Positions 53,089-62,285 of a stretch of DNA of 64,000 nt are shown piece after piece. Position numbers and translations under genes: made by a program. The notes under the pieces are model-generated. The model was not told where the DNA came from and made no database searches. It was given only the letters and a program-made list of their open reading frames with translations. Each line of letters begins with the position of its first letter. Within the stretch, counting starts at the first letter, position 1. Where the stretch lies: positions 1 through 64,000 of the forward strand of contig WKKS01000013.1 of NCBI GenBank assembly GCA_009684515.1, in the 5' to 3' direction. Source of the stretch: Geobacter sp. (lineage in GTDB: Bacteria > Desulfobacterota > Desulfuromonadia > Geobacterales > Pseudopelobacteraceae).

Positions 53089-53117
53089 AAAACATTGATC
53101 GTGCGGAGTATTCCTTG

Positions 53118-54332
53118 ATGCGAATCGGCAGATGTTTACCTCCAGCGGCAGCTCCGTTAACTGCGAAAGATATCCTTCACGGTCTGGTTGGAATGTGTAG
53201 AGGAAAATCGGAGCTCAACCGGTTCGAGAATGAACTTAACTCATATTTCGGCATGAAACACTCTTATCTCGTTTCATCCGGCAAGACGGCCTTGACTGCG
53301 ATACTTCAGGCCCTGAAAGAAATTTCACCCGGCCGCGACGAAGTGTTAATCCCCGCTTTTACCTGTTATTCGATCCCCTCCGCGATCATCAGGGCTGGGC
53401 TCAAGGTAAGATTATGCGATCTGGCTCCTGGCACTTTTGACTTCAATTATCAACAGCTTTCGGAAATCATCCGCACGCACAATAATCAGCTTCTCTGTGT
53501 TGTCCCGGTCCATCTTTTTGGTTTTCCAGCTGATGTGGAGCGAACCAGAAAGATAATAGATGATGACTCAATTTTTATTGTAGAAGATGCGGCACAGGCG
53601 ATGGGTGGGGGGGGGCACGGGGAAAAACTGGGTACTGTTGGAGATGTGGGATTATTCAGTCTTGGGCGAGGTAAAGCACTCTCCACCGTCGAAGGAGGGG
53701 TAATAGTTACAAGTCGCGACGATATTGCATGCCATCTCGACAAAACCGTGAATGCCCTCCCTGATTACAGCGTCTCCGATCAATTAGCCTTGTCCCTCTA
53801 TGGATTAGCCCTGAGCATTCTTTCTAAGCCATCGATGTTTTGGCTCCCTAAATCCTTGCCTTTTCTGAGGCTTGGGGAAACCATTTATGACCCTTATTTC
53901 AAAATGAAAAAAATGTCACCGTTCCAAGCGGGGTTGGCCCGCGAATGGAAGCGAAAGTTACTGCGATTTGGGCAGGTTAGATTGGGAAATGTGCAGGGGA
54001 TACTGATTGAGCTGGAAAAACTCGGACTAAAACCTTCGTGGGGCAACCAACGTAACATACCCGACCTGATCCGTTTGCCTCTATGGATTGAATCAGCGGC
54101 GGTGAGGGAAGCCGTCTTACTGGCTAGTGAAAAGATGGGACTGGGCGTCGCTCGCACATATCCCACTTCGGTTGAACAAATTCCGGAGTTGAGCTCTGGT
54201 TTTGGGGCACAAAATTTTCCAGTTGCAAGCGAGTGTGCCGAGAAACTTGTGACACTGCCGATTCATCCTCATGTAAATTGTACGAATAGGGTTAAAATCA
54301 TGGATATGCTAGAGCGAGAAAGTCGGATATGA
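53118..54332 (+). CDS. DegT/DnrJ/EryC1/StrS aminotransferase-like protein
   Basis: The product has 404 aa. It has the PLP fold with SSGKTALTAILQALKE, PAFTCYSIPSAIIRAGLK, VEDAAQAMG and the Schiff-base lysine K186 in LGRGKALSTVEGG. It lacks the long WbpE-type C-terminus motifs and resembles DegT-family members placed next to exosortases. A run of nine G (53607-53615) codes for three glycines (G164-G166), and a one-base slip would truncate the protein. It overlaps the exosortase gene by 4 nt, so the two are coupled. ATG 53118 fits GGAG 10 nt upstream; a TTG at 53115 is possible. Confidence 0.84.
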   Translation: MRIGRCLPPAAAPLTAKDILHGLVGMCRGKSELNRFENELNSYFGMKHSYLVSSGKTALTAILQALKEISPGRDEVLIPAFTCYSIPSAIIRAGLKVRLCDLAPGTFDFNYQQLSEIIRTHNNQLLCVVPVHLFGFPADVERTRKIIDDDSIFIVEDAAQAMGGGGHGEKLGTVGDVGLFSLGRGKALSTVEGGVIVTSRDDIACHLDKTVNALPDYSVSDQLALSLYGLALSILSKPSMFWLPKSLPFLRLGETIYDPYFKMKKMSPFQAGLAREWKRKLLRFGQVRLGNVQGILIELEKLGLKPSWGNQRNIPDLIRLPLWIESAAVREAVLLASEKMGLGVARTYPTSVEQIPELSSGFGAQNFPVASECAEKLVTLPIHPHVNCTNRVKIMDMLERESRI

Positions 54333-55162
54333 AATCCAATTCAATCAAATTACCAATATTATTAATTCTCCTGGCTGCGATATTCTACCCGGTTTACCCG
54401 GACTTATATACAGCGTGGGTCGGAACATCAAACTCAGATAATTCATATGGAATACTTGTTCCTTTCATTTCACTGTATTTTGTCTGGAATAAGAAAGAAG
54501 AGTTAAAGCGCACTGTAATGATACCCTCCACTTCTGGTCTTGCCTTGTTAACGATAAGCCTATTGATCTATCTGGTAGGATATGCAGGCGGAGTTGTTTT
54601 TCTGCAACGTATGATGATCGTTCTTTCGTTAAACGGCCTTATATTGTATGTTCTGGGAAGGGAGACATACAAACAGTTGTCATTTCCCTTGCTGTTTCTG
54701 TTCTTCATGGTACCGATCCCGGAATCTGTGGTTAATACGGTCTCCTTTCCGCTACAAACTTACGCCACAATCCTTTCAACCAAAATCATCCAGTGGTGCG
54801 GAATACCGGTTTACAGAGAAGGACATATGCTTTACTTCAGCCAGACCCAACTGGAGGTGGCTGAAGCATGTAGCGGCATCCGATCCATATCGGCCCTGGT
54901 TATGCTGTCGGTTATATTTATGAGCCAGTGCAAAAACAATAAACTACTGAAGGCGATCATTGTCTTGTCATCGGTACTCATAGCATTTGTAGCCAATTTA
55001 TTGCGAGTAAGTGGCACGGGAATATTGGCACATTTTTTCGGTGCAGTAGTGGCTCGTGGATTTCTGCATGAATTTTCGGGGATAGCGGTTTTTGCATTCG
55101 GTCTCGTAGTGATGTTTATAGAATACAAAGTTCTTAACCGGATATGGTCCCAAAAGAATTGA
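54329..55162 (+). CDS. xrtA: Exosortase (XrtA/EpsH type)
   Basis: The product has 277 aa with about eight transmembrane segments. The catalytic triad of exosortases is visible: C181 in EVAEACSGIRS, R226 in VANLLRVSGTG and H247 in GFLHEFSGIAVF. The enzyme cleaves PEP-CTERM signals and attaches the protein to the cell envelope or polymer. Its position inside an EPS locus with PrsT, EpsI and FemAB supports the XrtA subclass. ATG overlaps the aminotransferase stop. No PEP-CTERM substrate is encoded in the window. Confidence 0.92.
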   Translation: MKSNSIKLPILLILLAAIFYPVYPDLYTAWVGTSNSDNSYGILVPFISLYFVWNKKEELKRTVMIPSTSGLALLTISLLIYLVGYAGGVVFLQRMMIVLSLNGLILYVLGRETYKQLSFPLLFLFFMVPIPESVVNTVSFPLQTYATILSTKIIQWCGIPVYREGHMLYFSQTQLEVAEACSGIRSISALVMLSVIFMSQCKNNKLLKAIIVLSSVLIAFVANLLRVSGTGILAHFFGAVVARGFLHEFSGIAVFAFGLVVMFIEYKVLNRIWSQKN

Positions 55163-55198
55163 AATCCTTGATTTAAGGATTTTATTACCAACTAAGTA

Positions 55199-55882
55199 AT
55201 GGATTCAAAATATATGAAAACAAGAACTGAAAAATCGAATCGTTCCTTCGTGATAGCAATGTCTGTGCTTTTATTGACTCTGCTCTTGACGGTTGGAATC
55301 TCAACACGCGGGAAACCGGTTGTGGTGGCTATAAACCTTGATAAACTGCCAATGGAGATTAATGGCATGCGGGGAGTCGATGATTCCTTTTCTGACTCGG
55401 TCTATGACGAACTGAATGCAGACAAAAATATCTACCGCCATTATCATTCTCAAGATGGTGGACAGGTGGACCTTTATATTGGCTATTACGGAACTGCCAA
55501 GGGGGGACGGACCGCTCATAATCCAATTGGTTGCCTGCCCAGTCAGGGATGGGGCCTTAAGGATTCGCACGAAATTATACTAAAATCTAGTTATTATCCA
55601 AACGGCGTGCCGGTGAATTACCTTTTTTCGACAAAGGGAGATTCAAGTATCACCACCGTATACTGGTACCAATCTGCCGGGAAAAAAGTGTTGTCAAACG
55701 GGATAAAGCAAAACATTCAGAGGTTTCGGGATATGATTTTTAGAAACAGAAATGACGGTGCTTTTGTTCGGGTAACCATCATCTCTGACAAAGAAAATGC
55801 GGGTGCCGCAAAGGTAATTGCCACATCTTTCTCAGAGCGGATACTTGATTTGTTGCCAACATATTGGCCGGTCGAAAAATAA
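55199..55882 (+). CDS. epsI: EpsI family exosortase-associated protein (DUF3485)
   Basis: The product has 227 aa. One membrane segment (about residues 18-35) is followed by the EpsI domain with DLYIGYYGTAKGGRTAHNPI and the conserved CLPSQGWGL motif. In many bacteria this domain is fused to the exosortase; here it is a separate gene 36 nt after xrtA. It is needed for polymer production in Methylobacillus-type systems, with an unknown mechanism. The ribosome site is weak, so the start (ATG 55199 or 55214) is uncertain. Confidence 0.88.
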   Translation: MDSKYMKTRTEKSNRSFVIAMSVLLLTLLLTVGISTRGKPVVVAINLDKLPMEINGMRGVDDSFSDSVYDELNADKNIYRHYHSQDGGQVDLYIGYYGTAKGGRTAHNPIGCLPSQGWGLKDSHEIILKSSYYPNGVPVNYLFSTKGDSSITTVYWYQSAGKKVLSNGIKQNIQRFRDMIFRNRNDGAFVRVTIISDKENAGAAKVIATSFSERILDLLPTYWPVEK

Positions 55883-55892
55883 GGGGTAATGA

Positions 55893-56921
55893 ATGGGGTT
55901 TATACGAAATATATATCATCGCCTGCTCCTTGTGCCTGCATTGCCTTCTATTTTCAGTTTTGCTCGTAGCAGTTGTGCGACCATATTTATGATGCACAGG
56001 TTCACGCATAAAGACCGGGGCATAGATGGTTTTGATCCGGAACAGTTACGAAAAGGGCTTGATTATCTTCGGCGTAATAACTACGAGTTCATCTCTCTAA
56101 CAGAACTTTTTGCCAGATTGAATGGAAACGGAGTTGGGCTGAATGGCGCTGTTGTTTTTACTATCGACGATGGATATGTCGACCACGCGGAAATAGCAGC
56201 GCCAATCTTTGCCGAGTACGACTGTCCTGTGACAACATTTGCCACCACCGGTTTTCTGGATGGAAAATTATGGATGTGGTGGAACAAGATTGAATTCATT
56301 TTTAAGACCAGCGCACGACAGTCGGTGGAGATTGATATAGCGGGGAAAAAAGTACTTTATAACTTGAATGGAAATGGGAATGCCATGTCTGTCCAGGATG
56401 ATTTTGTTGAAAGATGTAAGTTTCTGGATAACGAAGATAAACTTCTACTTATTGCCTCGCTTGCTGAGAAAGCCGAGGTTATTCTGCCTGACAGCCCGCC
56501 AGTCATGTATGCTCCTATGACATGGGGTGATGCACGAAACTGTGAGAAGGGAGGCATGACCTTTGGTCCGCACACTGTTACTCATCCCATCTTGAGCCGT
56601 TCGACTACTGAGGTGGCGGAATGGGAAATTACCGAATCATGGAGCCGACTTTGCGCGGAATTACAAAACCCAGTTCCGGTATTTTGCTACCCCAATGGAC
56701 AATTCTCCGATTTTGGTCCCAGAGAGATTGGAGTATTCAAGAAGTTAGGTTTATCGGGTGCAGTTGTAGGCGCGCCCGGTTTTGCCGACCTGCAATCCAA
56801 AACGGACAACGACTGGTCGTTCAAGATCCGCCGTTTCTCATTCCCGGAGAAGCTCCCAGCTCTCATTCAATATGTCAGCGGTATTGAACGCTGTAAATTG
56901 ATGGTGCGGAGTCGACTATGA
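55893..56921 (+). CDS. NodB-type polysaccharide deacetylase (second copy)
   Basis: The product has 342 aa. The motif VVFTIDDGYVDHAEIAAPIF (D92, D93) and the metal site GPHTVTHPILS are those of carbohydrate esterase family 4. An inserted segment of about 75 residues (about 127-200) sits between them, the pattern of xylanase/chitin-deacetylase-like EPS enzymes. Together with the DUF3473 enzyme at 28038 it gives the locus two deacetylases, probably acting on different intermediates. AAGGGG lies 6 nt upstream of the ATG; the 3' end overlaps the next gene by 4 nt. Confidence 0.88.
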   Translation: MGFIRNIYHRLLLVPALPSIFSFARSSCATIFMMHRFTHKDRGIDGFDPEQLRKGLDYLRRNNYEFISLTELFARLNGNGVGLNGAVVFTIDDGYVDHAEIAAPIFAEYDCPVTTFATTGFLDGKLWMWWNKIEFIFKTSARQSVEIDIAGKKVLYNLNGNGNAMSVQDDFVERCKFLDNEDKLLLIASLAEKAEVILPDSPPVMYAPMTWGDARNCEKGGMTFGPHTVTHPILSRSTTEVAEWEITESWSRLCAELQNPVPVFCYPNGQFSDFGPREIGVFKKLGLSGAVVGAPGFADLQSKTDNDWSFKIRRFSFPEKLPALIQYVSGIERCKLMVRSRL

Positions 56922-57550
56922 GTTTATTGGATAGTGTGCTTAATAGTTACCGACGATTGCGGTCTAAGCTCAACCAACTGCGCCGTGAACGGCGCTGGGA
57001 ACATTTGAGAGCCCAAGGGATGCGGTTAGGAGCAGACGTCTGGCTTCCGGACTCTACTTGGATAGACCCTGATTACTGCTTTTTAATTACAATTGGAGAT
57101 CACTGCGGATTTGGATCGGATTGTCTCATTCTGGCGCATGATGCTCAGATGGATGAGTTTCTGGATGCGGGACGCATCGGCAGAGTAGTGATACACGAAT
57201 CCTGCCACATTGGTGCACGAACTACTATTCTTCCTGGAGTCGAAATTGGTCCGCGAACAATAGTTGGGGCAAATTCAACCGTAAGCAGGACACTTCCTCC
57301 TAATACTGTCTGCGCCGGGAACCCGGCCAAGGTAATTTGTTCACTGGACGATTATCTGTCCAAGCACAGCAAGAAAATCGCAGAAAGAGATTCCTTTCCA
57401 TATGAGAATGTAGCGCCGTCGCTGAAGTTGCGTGAGAGGATGATCGTTGCCACTAAATACCATGATGCCTACGTTACAGGTGGGCGTTCCGCCGAACTTC
57501 GCGGCGAGGGTGGGACACCTAGAACGCCGTCAGGTCGAACCGGAACATGA
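56918..57550 (+). CDS. Hexapeptide-repeat acyltransferase (maltose/galactoside acetyltransferase-like)
   Basis: The product has 210 aa. After a basic N-terminal helix, hexapeptide turns run from about residue 45 to 140 (ITIGDHCGFGSDCLILAHDA; CHIGARTTILPGVEIGPRTI; TVCAGNPAKVI), the left-handed helix of O-acetyltransferases. It likely acetylates a sugar of the repeat unit. It overlaps the deacetylase gene (ATGA). The tail is rich in Arg and Gly and not conserved. Confidence 0.85.
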   Translation: MSLLDSVLNSYRRLRSKLNQLRRERRWEHLRAQGMRLGADVWLPDSTWIDPDYCFLITIGDHCGFGSDCLILAHDAQMDEFLDAGRIGRVVIHESCHIGARTTILPGVEIGPRTIVGANSTVSRTLPPNTVCAGNPAKVICSLDDYLSKHSKKIAERDSFPYENVAPSLKLRERMIVATKYHDAYVTGGRSAELRGEGGTPRTPSGRTGT

Positions 57551-57631
57551 CCCGTACTGCAAATGCTTTGTCCATAAATAGCAAAGTCGAAAAGACTTTG
57601 ATTGGGGGGGATTGCTATTAATAATGCGTCC

Positions 57632-58891
57632 ATGTCAGAGTTTGTGACTCCAAATAATCGGCAAATAAATTCCGGACTATTATTCGCAATGTTCAGTGTC
57701 TGGTCATTCGTTCTTTTGTGTCGCCCGCAGGATTACCTCTCATTCCTTGGCGTATTGAGGCCTGGAGTGTCACTTGGTCTGATTACCATGTGCATCTATT
57801 TTTTTAGCGCCAAAAAAAACGAAAAAATATCCAACAACATACAATTCAGGCTGTATATATTTTTGATCATGGTAATGTTCATAGGAGTGCCTTTTTCATA
57901 TTACAGAAGCGCGTCATTAAAGGATGTGTTTGACTACGCCAGTGTCATAACTATATTCTTTTTACTGTTTTATCAGATAGTTAATACAATATCTAAGCTT
58001 CGCCGTCTGTTGTTTGTCTATTCTCTTGGGGTTGCTCTCTACTGCATATATATATTGAATTACGGAGACTTCTCTGGCGAAAGGATAGCCTTTGGTAGCA
58101 TGTTTGATGCAAACGACACGGCATTTTATATCATTGCTTTTTTACCATTTAACTTACTATTCATATCAAAAGACAATAAAGGCATTACAAGAATAGTTGC
58201 TGTTATAAATATTATATTAAGCCTTATTGTAATGTTAAAAACCGGATCTCGCGGTGGTTTGTTAGCATTAATATCTATTTCATTTTATCTTCTGTCTGTT
58301 AAAACCATTTCTGTTAGACTATCTTTTATTAAAAAAACAGCATTAGTGCTTGTCGCCATTATGGCTCTTCAATTTGTTAATATGAACTCTGAACGGTATA
58401 AAACTCTTCTGGACATGAAGGGTGATTACAATGTGACGGATGAGGAGGGGCGATTGGCAATATGGAAAATGGGGATGAGGATGATGCTGTCACACCCCCT
58501 GACGGGGGTCGGTGTGAACCGTTTTAACGAAGGCGTTGGATACGACAGAGAAAGGCGTGGCGTTGCCGTAGTAAAGTGGCAAACTGCCCACAACAGCCTT
58601 GTACAGATTGGAGCTGAAACCGGGGTATTGGGATTGATTCTTTTTTGTATGATGAGTCTCAATGTATTCAAAATCACGAGACTAACAATTGATAAATCAC
58701 GATCTGAAGAATTGGTCAAGATAGCTGAGATTGTGAGAGTCGGTTTTATAGGCCTTTTCATTAGTATAATGTTTATTAGTCAAGCATATTCGATCTATTG
58801 GGCATTTTATATTGTACTTTCATCCGTTCTGAAATATAGCTTTGACAAAGAAAGTAATAGTGACGTCATAGACACTTATAGTTCTAATTGA
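57632..58891 (+). CDS. O-antigen ligase/polymerase family protein (Wzy-like)
   Basis: The product has 419 aa with 10-12 predicted membrane segments. The family periplasmic loop contains TGSRGGLLALISI and, further on, HPLTGVGVNRFNEGVGYDRE with TAHNSLVQIGAETGVLGLIL, the Wzy/WaaL signature HN...E. It probably polymerises the repeat unit or links glycans to protein. The start is uncertain: ATG 57632 is taken, but a TTG at 57602 starts the same frame and would place a G7 run (57604-57610) in the coding sequence. Neither has a good site. AT-rich DNA starts here and continues to 62130. Confidence 0.82.
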   Translation: MSEFVTPNNRQINSGLLFAMFSVWSFVLLCRPQDYLSFLGVLRPGVSLGLITMCIYFFSAKKNEKISNNIQFRLYIFLIMVMFIGVPFSYYRSASLKDVFDYASVITIFFLLFYQIVNTISKLRRLLFVYSLGVALYCIYILNYGDFSGERIAFGSMFDANDTAFYIIAFLPFNLLFISKDNKGITRIVAVINIILSLIVMLKTGSRGGLLALISISFYLLSVKTISVRLSFIKKTALVLVAIMALQFVNMNSERYKTLLDMKGDYNVTDEEGRLAIWKMGMRMMLSHPLTGVGVNRFNEGVGYDRERRGVAVVKWQTAHNSLVQIGAETGVLGLILFCMMSLNVFKITRLTIDKSRSEELVKIAEIVRVGFIGLFISIMFISQAYSIYWAFYIVLSSVLKYSFDKESNSDVIDTYSSN

Positions 58892-59097
58892 ATTACATGC
58901 TTAAATATTCTCTCTCTCTGTCTAGCTTGTCTGATGCAATGTTATAATTGTAAATAATCAATATTAAACATAGCATTTAACATAAATAAATTATTACATC
59001 TAGTATAAGTATTTGAATATAAAACACTTCAAAAAACTATTGCATTTGTAAATATGGCTATATGCTAACATCAAATCTTTAACTGTAATAAATAGGA
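58892..59097. other. AT-rich intergenic region before the GNAT gene
   Basis: These 206 bp are very AT-rich, with a CT dinucleotide run (about 58907-58919) and several TATA-like stretches that make any promoter call unreliable. A TTGCAT at about 59040 is a possible -35 box. No ORF or clear hairpin is present. Confidence 0.4.
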
Positions 59098-59103
59098 ATG
59101 AAT

Positions 59104-59712
59104 ATGTCGATATCAAGCTTTATACAACAATGTAGACACTTAAGAAACACAGTTATATCTACTTATGGAAAAGGAGTGAGATCTTGGTTTAACTATATCT
59201 ATTACGCCTTATTTAGAATAAATAAATTTAAAATATTGATGGCGAGTCTTGAGATCCCTTTAGAAGATGGAATAGTGCCTTTCGGGATTGATTTGCTTAA
59301 CCCACCAATAAATGAACTTGAATGTTTGCGGTCCAAAGATAAGTTCCCGCGCGAGTTTTTTTGTGACCAATTTCAAAAAGTTAAGAATTGCATGATTGCA
59401 CTTATAGATGGTGAACTAGCCTATATTCATTGGGTTTATTATAAGGGAGATTTCAGTAGATTTCTAAGTATCGGATCAGATTCTGCGGAAATAAATTATG
59501 TAATTACCATGCCTAAACATCGCGGACGAGGAATTTCAACTGCAGCATTTATGATTACGCTGCAAAATCTGAAAAAACAGGGCCTAAAAAAAGTCTATGC
59601 AGTGGTTCACGAGGAAAATATTGCATCAATCAAGTCATTTACACGTGCTGGCTTTGTTGAAGTAGGAACTACCGTTTCGCTTGGTCCGTTCAATAGAAAA
59701 GTGTCTGTCTAG
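59104..59712 (+). CDS. GNAT N-acetyltransferase
   Basis: The product has 202 aa. The C-terminal two thirds is a GNAT fold with the acetyl-CoA loop PKHRGRGISTAAFM (RGRGI) and the later VHEENIASIKSFTRAGF motif, which is typical of ribosomal or sugar N-acetyltransferases. The N-terminal 80 residues are less clear. The ATG at 59104 is 6 nt after AGGA, whereas the in-frame ATG at 59098 abuts that site. It stands alone between the polymerase and two GT4 genes; a role in modifying a sugar amine is possible but not shown. Confidence 0.8.
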   Translation: MSISSFIQQCRHLRNTVISTYGKGVRSWFNYIYYALFRINKFKILMASLEIPLEDGIVPFGIDLLNPPINELECLRSKDKFPREFFCDQFQKVKNCMIALIDGELAYIHWVYYKGDFSRFLSIGSDSAEINYVITMPKHRGRGISTAAFMITLQNLKKQGLKKVYAVVHEENIASIKSFTRAGFVEVGTTVSLGPFNRKVSV

Positions 59713-59776
59713 TCGTAGTCACAAACCGACCTTGAAAAAATACAAAACCAGAAGTCAAAATAGGATGGTTAACGGC

Positions 59777-60970
59777 GTGAGTAAAAAAATGAAAATTGCC
59801 TATGTTGCGACACCTATAACCTTTGGTGGCACTGAAAAAGTAAATTTAAATTTTCTTAAATATGTCAATAGAGACCAATTTGCAATAGAACCGATTCTTT
59901 TTTTGCGGCCATGGGAATCTGAAAAAATATTTGAATCTGAACTAAAGAAACTTGGATTTAAGCACTATTCAATATCTGTAGCAAAATCGACTAATCCCGA
60001 GCTATTTCGTGTTTTACGGTGTTTATTTGATCTTTTGAAAGTGATTCGCGGAAATTCTTATGATCTTATTCATACTCATGGCTACTTGGCAGACTTACTG
60101 GGAGTCTTGGTTTCTAAAATATGCAAAATCCCAATAATATCTACTTGCCATGGGTTTATATACGAAGGATCTAAATTGACTTTTTACAATAATCTGGATT
60201 GCTTTGCATTGAAGCACTTTGACAAAATAATATCAGTTTCTGATCCCTTAAAGTATGACTTGATAAACAAAAAAATATCCAAGGACAAGATCACAGTAAT
60301 AGAAAACACTCCTGATTCAAATCACGGTAAAAATGACATTTCTGAAAGTCGAAACCAGCTGAGAAATAATATTAGAGTTGAGTCAAGTGATATCCTAATT
60401 GGGTTCATTGGAAGACTAAGTTCCGAAAAGGGCTTAAAGTACCTTCTGGAAGCAATCAAGTTACTCGGCAATTCTCCACAATCATTTAAATTGGTTTTAA
60501 TTGGCGAAGGTCCTCAAGAGGTCGAACTTAGGGCAATGGTAGATGACAATGGATTGACGTCAGTAGTAGTATTCGCAGGCTTTCAGAAAAATATCGATGA
60601 ATGGTTGACAGCAATCGATATTTTTGTTTTACCGTCGTTGACTGAGGGGACTCCTATGGTGCTCCTAGAAGCAATGGCTCATGGTGTGCCTTGTATTGCA
60701 ACTTCAGTTGGTGGAATACCGCAGGTAATTGAATCTGGAATAGATGGTATACTAGTGCAACCTGCAAAGCCTGAAGAGATCAGTAATGCAGTATCCGGAC
60801 TGGCTACAGACTTACTAAAAAGAGAGAAGCTAACTACTAACGCCAGAAATAAAATTCGTAACCAGTACAACATAAAAGATTGGGCTGTAAAGATAGAAAA
60901 TGAATATATCAATGTAGCTAATTCTAGTTATAAATCAAAATATTCTACTAGCAACGTGTCTGCATTATGA
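59777..60970 (+). CDS. Glycosyltransferase family 4 (third copy)
   Basis: The product has 397 aa, a GT-B enzyme with MKIAYVATPITFGGTEKVNL at the N-terminus and IGFIGRLSSEKGLKYLLEAI, then EX7E in TEGTPMVLLEAMAHG and CIATSVGGIPQVIES. A GTG at 59777 with GGATGG upstream is taken as the start; ATG 59765 and ATG 59789 are alternatives in the same frame. The open frame back to 59681 overlaps the GNAT gene and is unlikely. It overlaps the next gene by 4 nt. The DNA is AT-rich. Confidence 0.84.
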   Translation: MSKKMKIAYVATPITFGGTEKVNLNFLKYVNRDQFAIEPILFLRPWESEKIFESELKKLGFKHYSISVAKSTNPELFRVLRCLFDLLKVIRGNSYDLIHTHGYLADLLGVLVSKICKIPIISTCHGFIYEGSKLTFYNNLDCFALKHFDKIISVSDPLKYDLINKKISKDKITVIENTPDSNHGKNDISESRNQLRNNIRVESSDILIGFIGRLSSEKGLKYLLEAIKLLGNSPQSFKLVLIGEGPQEVELRAMVDDNGLTSVVVFAGFQKNIDEWLTAIDIFVLPSLTEGTPMVLLEAMAHGVPCIATSVGGIPQVIESGIDGILVQPAKPEEISNAVSGLATDLLKREKLTTNARNKIRNQYNIKDWAVKIENEYINVANSSYKSKYSTSNVSAL

Positions 60971-62130
60971 CGATTCCAAAAGATAAAATTAATGTTATGC
61001 ATCTGGTTTTAAGCCTCGAAACCGGCGGTTTGGAACGAATCGTTGCGGATAGTGTATTGGCTATAGATGATAGACTATTCAATGCTGAAGTGTGTTGTCT
61101 TGACAGGCTGGGATGTTTTGCCGAGACGCTTATTGAAGATGGTAAATGTGTTACATTGCTACAGAGAAATCAATCTCGATATGATTATTTATTCCCTCTA
61201 AAGTTGAGAAAGTTTTTGATTGAAAAACAAGTCCACGTTCTTCATATCCATAGTGGAACATTTTTTCTCGCAACACAGGCAGGTGTTCTGGCCAGGACAC
61301 CTGCCATGATCTACACGGATCATGGCAGACCATTGGTTGAAACGAAGATAGATGTATTGATGGATCGTTTTTCCGGATGTTTTGTTGATAAAATTGTTGC
61401 TGTGTCAAATGAGCTTGAGGATTATCTTGTAAATGAAATAAAGCTCCCAAAGAGAAAAACAACCACATTAATAAATGGAATAAATACAAGTAAATATTGT
61501 TTTCGCGAGAAGTCGCAAGTTTTGATGCAAGAATTTGATATCACAAGTAAGGACCAAGTTATCGGCACAGTTGGGAGATTAGCCGAAGTCAAGGACCAAA
61601 TCAGTCTGATAGAAGCTTTCAGCCTTGTTCAAGAAAAATTACCCAATTCTGTTTTAATGCTGGTTGGTGATGGACCAATGAAGGAGAAAATAAACAATAA
61701 AATCACAGAATTAAACTTGGGTGATCGAGTCAGAATCACAGGCAATAGAAACGATGTCCCACTGTTATTGAACCTAATGGATGTTTTTGTGCTGTCGTCA
61801 CTGTCTGAAGGTACATCTGTGGCTCTATTAGAGGCCATGTCGTCGGGAATCGCACCAATTGTTACAAATGTTGGAGGTAACCCGTCATTAGTTGATGACA
61901 AAGTTAATGGCATGCTTACATCTCCAAAAAATATCGATGAGTTGTCAGGAAAGCTGATTTATTTGTTACAAAATGAGGATGAAAGGAAAGAGTATGGCGA
62001 GAAAGCCTCACAAAAAGTAAGGAATAAGTACAGCATTGCAAAGATGGTAAAAGAATATGAAATGCTGTATTTAGGGACTCTTGATAAAAAACAGAAGTGT
62101 TCGATTCTTGTCGCAACTGGCAGCAGTTAA
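60967..62130 (+). CDS. Glycosyltransferase family 4 (fourth copy)
   Basis: The product has 387 aa. It starts INVMHLVLSLETGGLERIVA, the pattern of the PEP-CTERM/EpsH-associated sugar transferase group, and has VIGTVGRLAEVKDQISLIEAF, EX7E in SEGTSVALLEAMSSG and IVTNVGGNPSLVDDK. It is translationally coupled (ATGA) to the third copy, so the two probably act in succession. It is the last gene before the regulated secreted protein. Confidence 0.86.
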   Translation: MTIPKDKINVMHLVLSLETGGLERIVADSVLAIDDRLFNAEVCCLDRLGCFAETLIEDGKCVTLLQRNQSRYDYLFPLKLRKFLIEKQVHVLHIHSGTFFLATQAGVLARTPAMIYTDHGRPLVETKIDVLMDRFSGCFVDKIVAVSNELEDYLVNEIKLPKRKTTTLINGINTSKYCFREKSQVLMQEFDITSKDQVIGTVGRLAEVKDQISLIEAFSLVQEKLPNSVLMLVGDGPMKEKINNKITELNLGDRVRITGNRNDVPLLLNLMDVFVLSSLSEGTSVALLEAMSSGIAPIVTNVGGNPSLVDDKVNGMLTSPKNIDELSGKLIYLLQNEDERKEYGEKASQKVRNKYSIAKMVKEYEMLYLGTLDKKQKCSILVATGSS

Positions 62131-62258
62131 GCCTTGTGATGAATGGCATCCATTACCGATAGAGTCTTGTTACATCCAGTTTTGTTGGGTGGGTGAATGC
62201 TGGATATCGGCTGAACTGTGGAGTCGATTCCGCGATAAATGTCAATAATAAATGCTTT
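62131..62258. other. Intergenic region, 5' part
   Basis: This part of the 392-bp gap holds no ORF. One sigma-54-like element, TTGG-N10-TGC form at 62185-62200 (GG 62187-62188, GC 62199-62200), has correct spacing but poor flanking bases, and it lies more than 120 nt before the riboswitch. It is recorded only as a weak possibility. Confidence 0.3.
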
Positions 62259-62274
62259 TGTGATGAACATCACA
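62259..62274 (+). promoter_or_regulatory. CRP/FNR-type operator palindrome
   Basis: TGTGATGAACATCACA is a near-perfect palindrome that matches the CRP consensus TGTGA-N6-TCACA in all ten fixed bases. Its centre (62266.5) is about 55 nt upstream of the transcription start inferred from the -10 box. CRP/FNR-family regulators are common in Geobacter-type bacteria; which member binds is unknown. Confidence 0.6.
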
Positions 62275-62285
62275 CCATCCAACCG

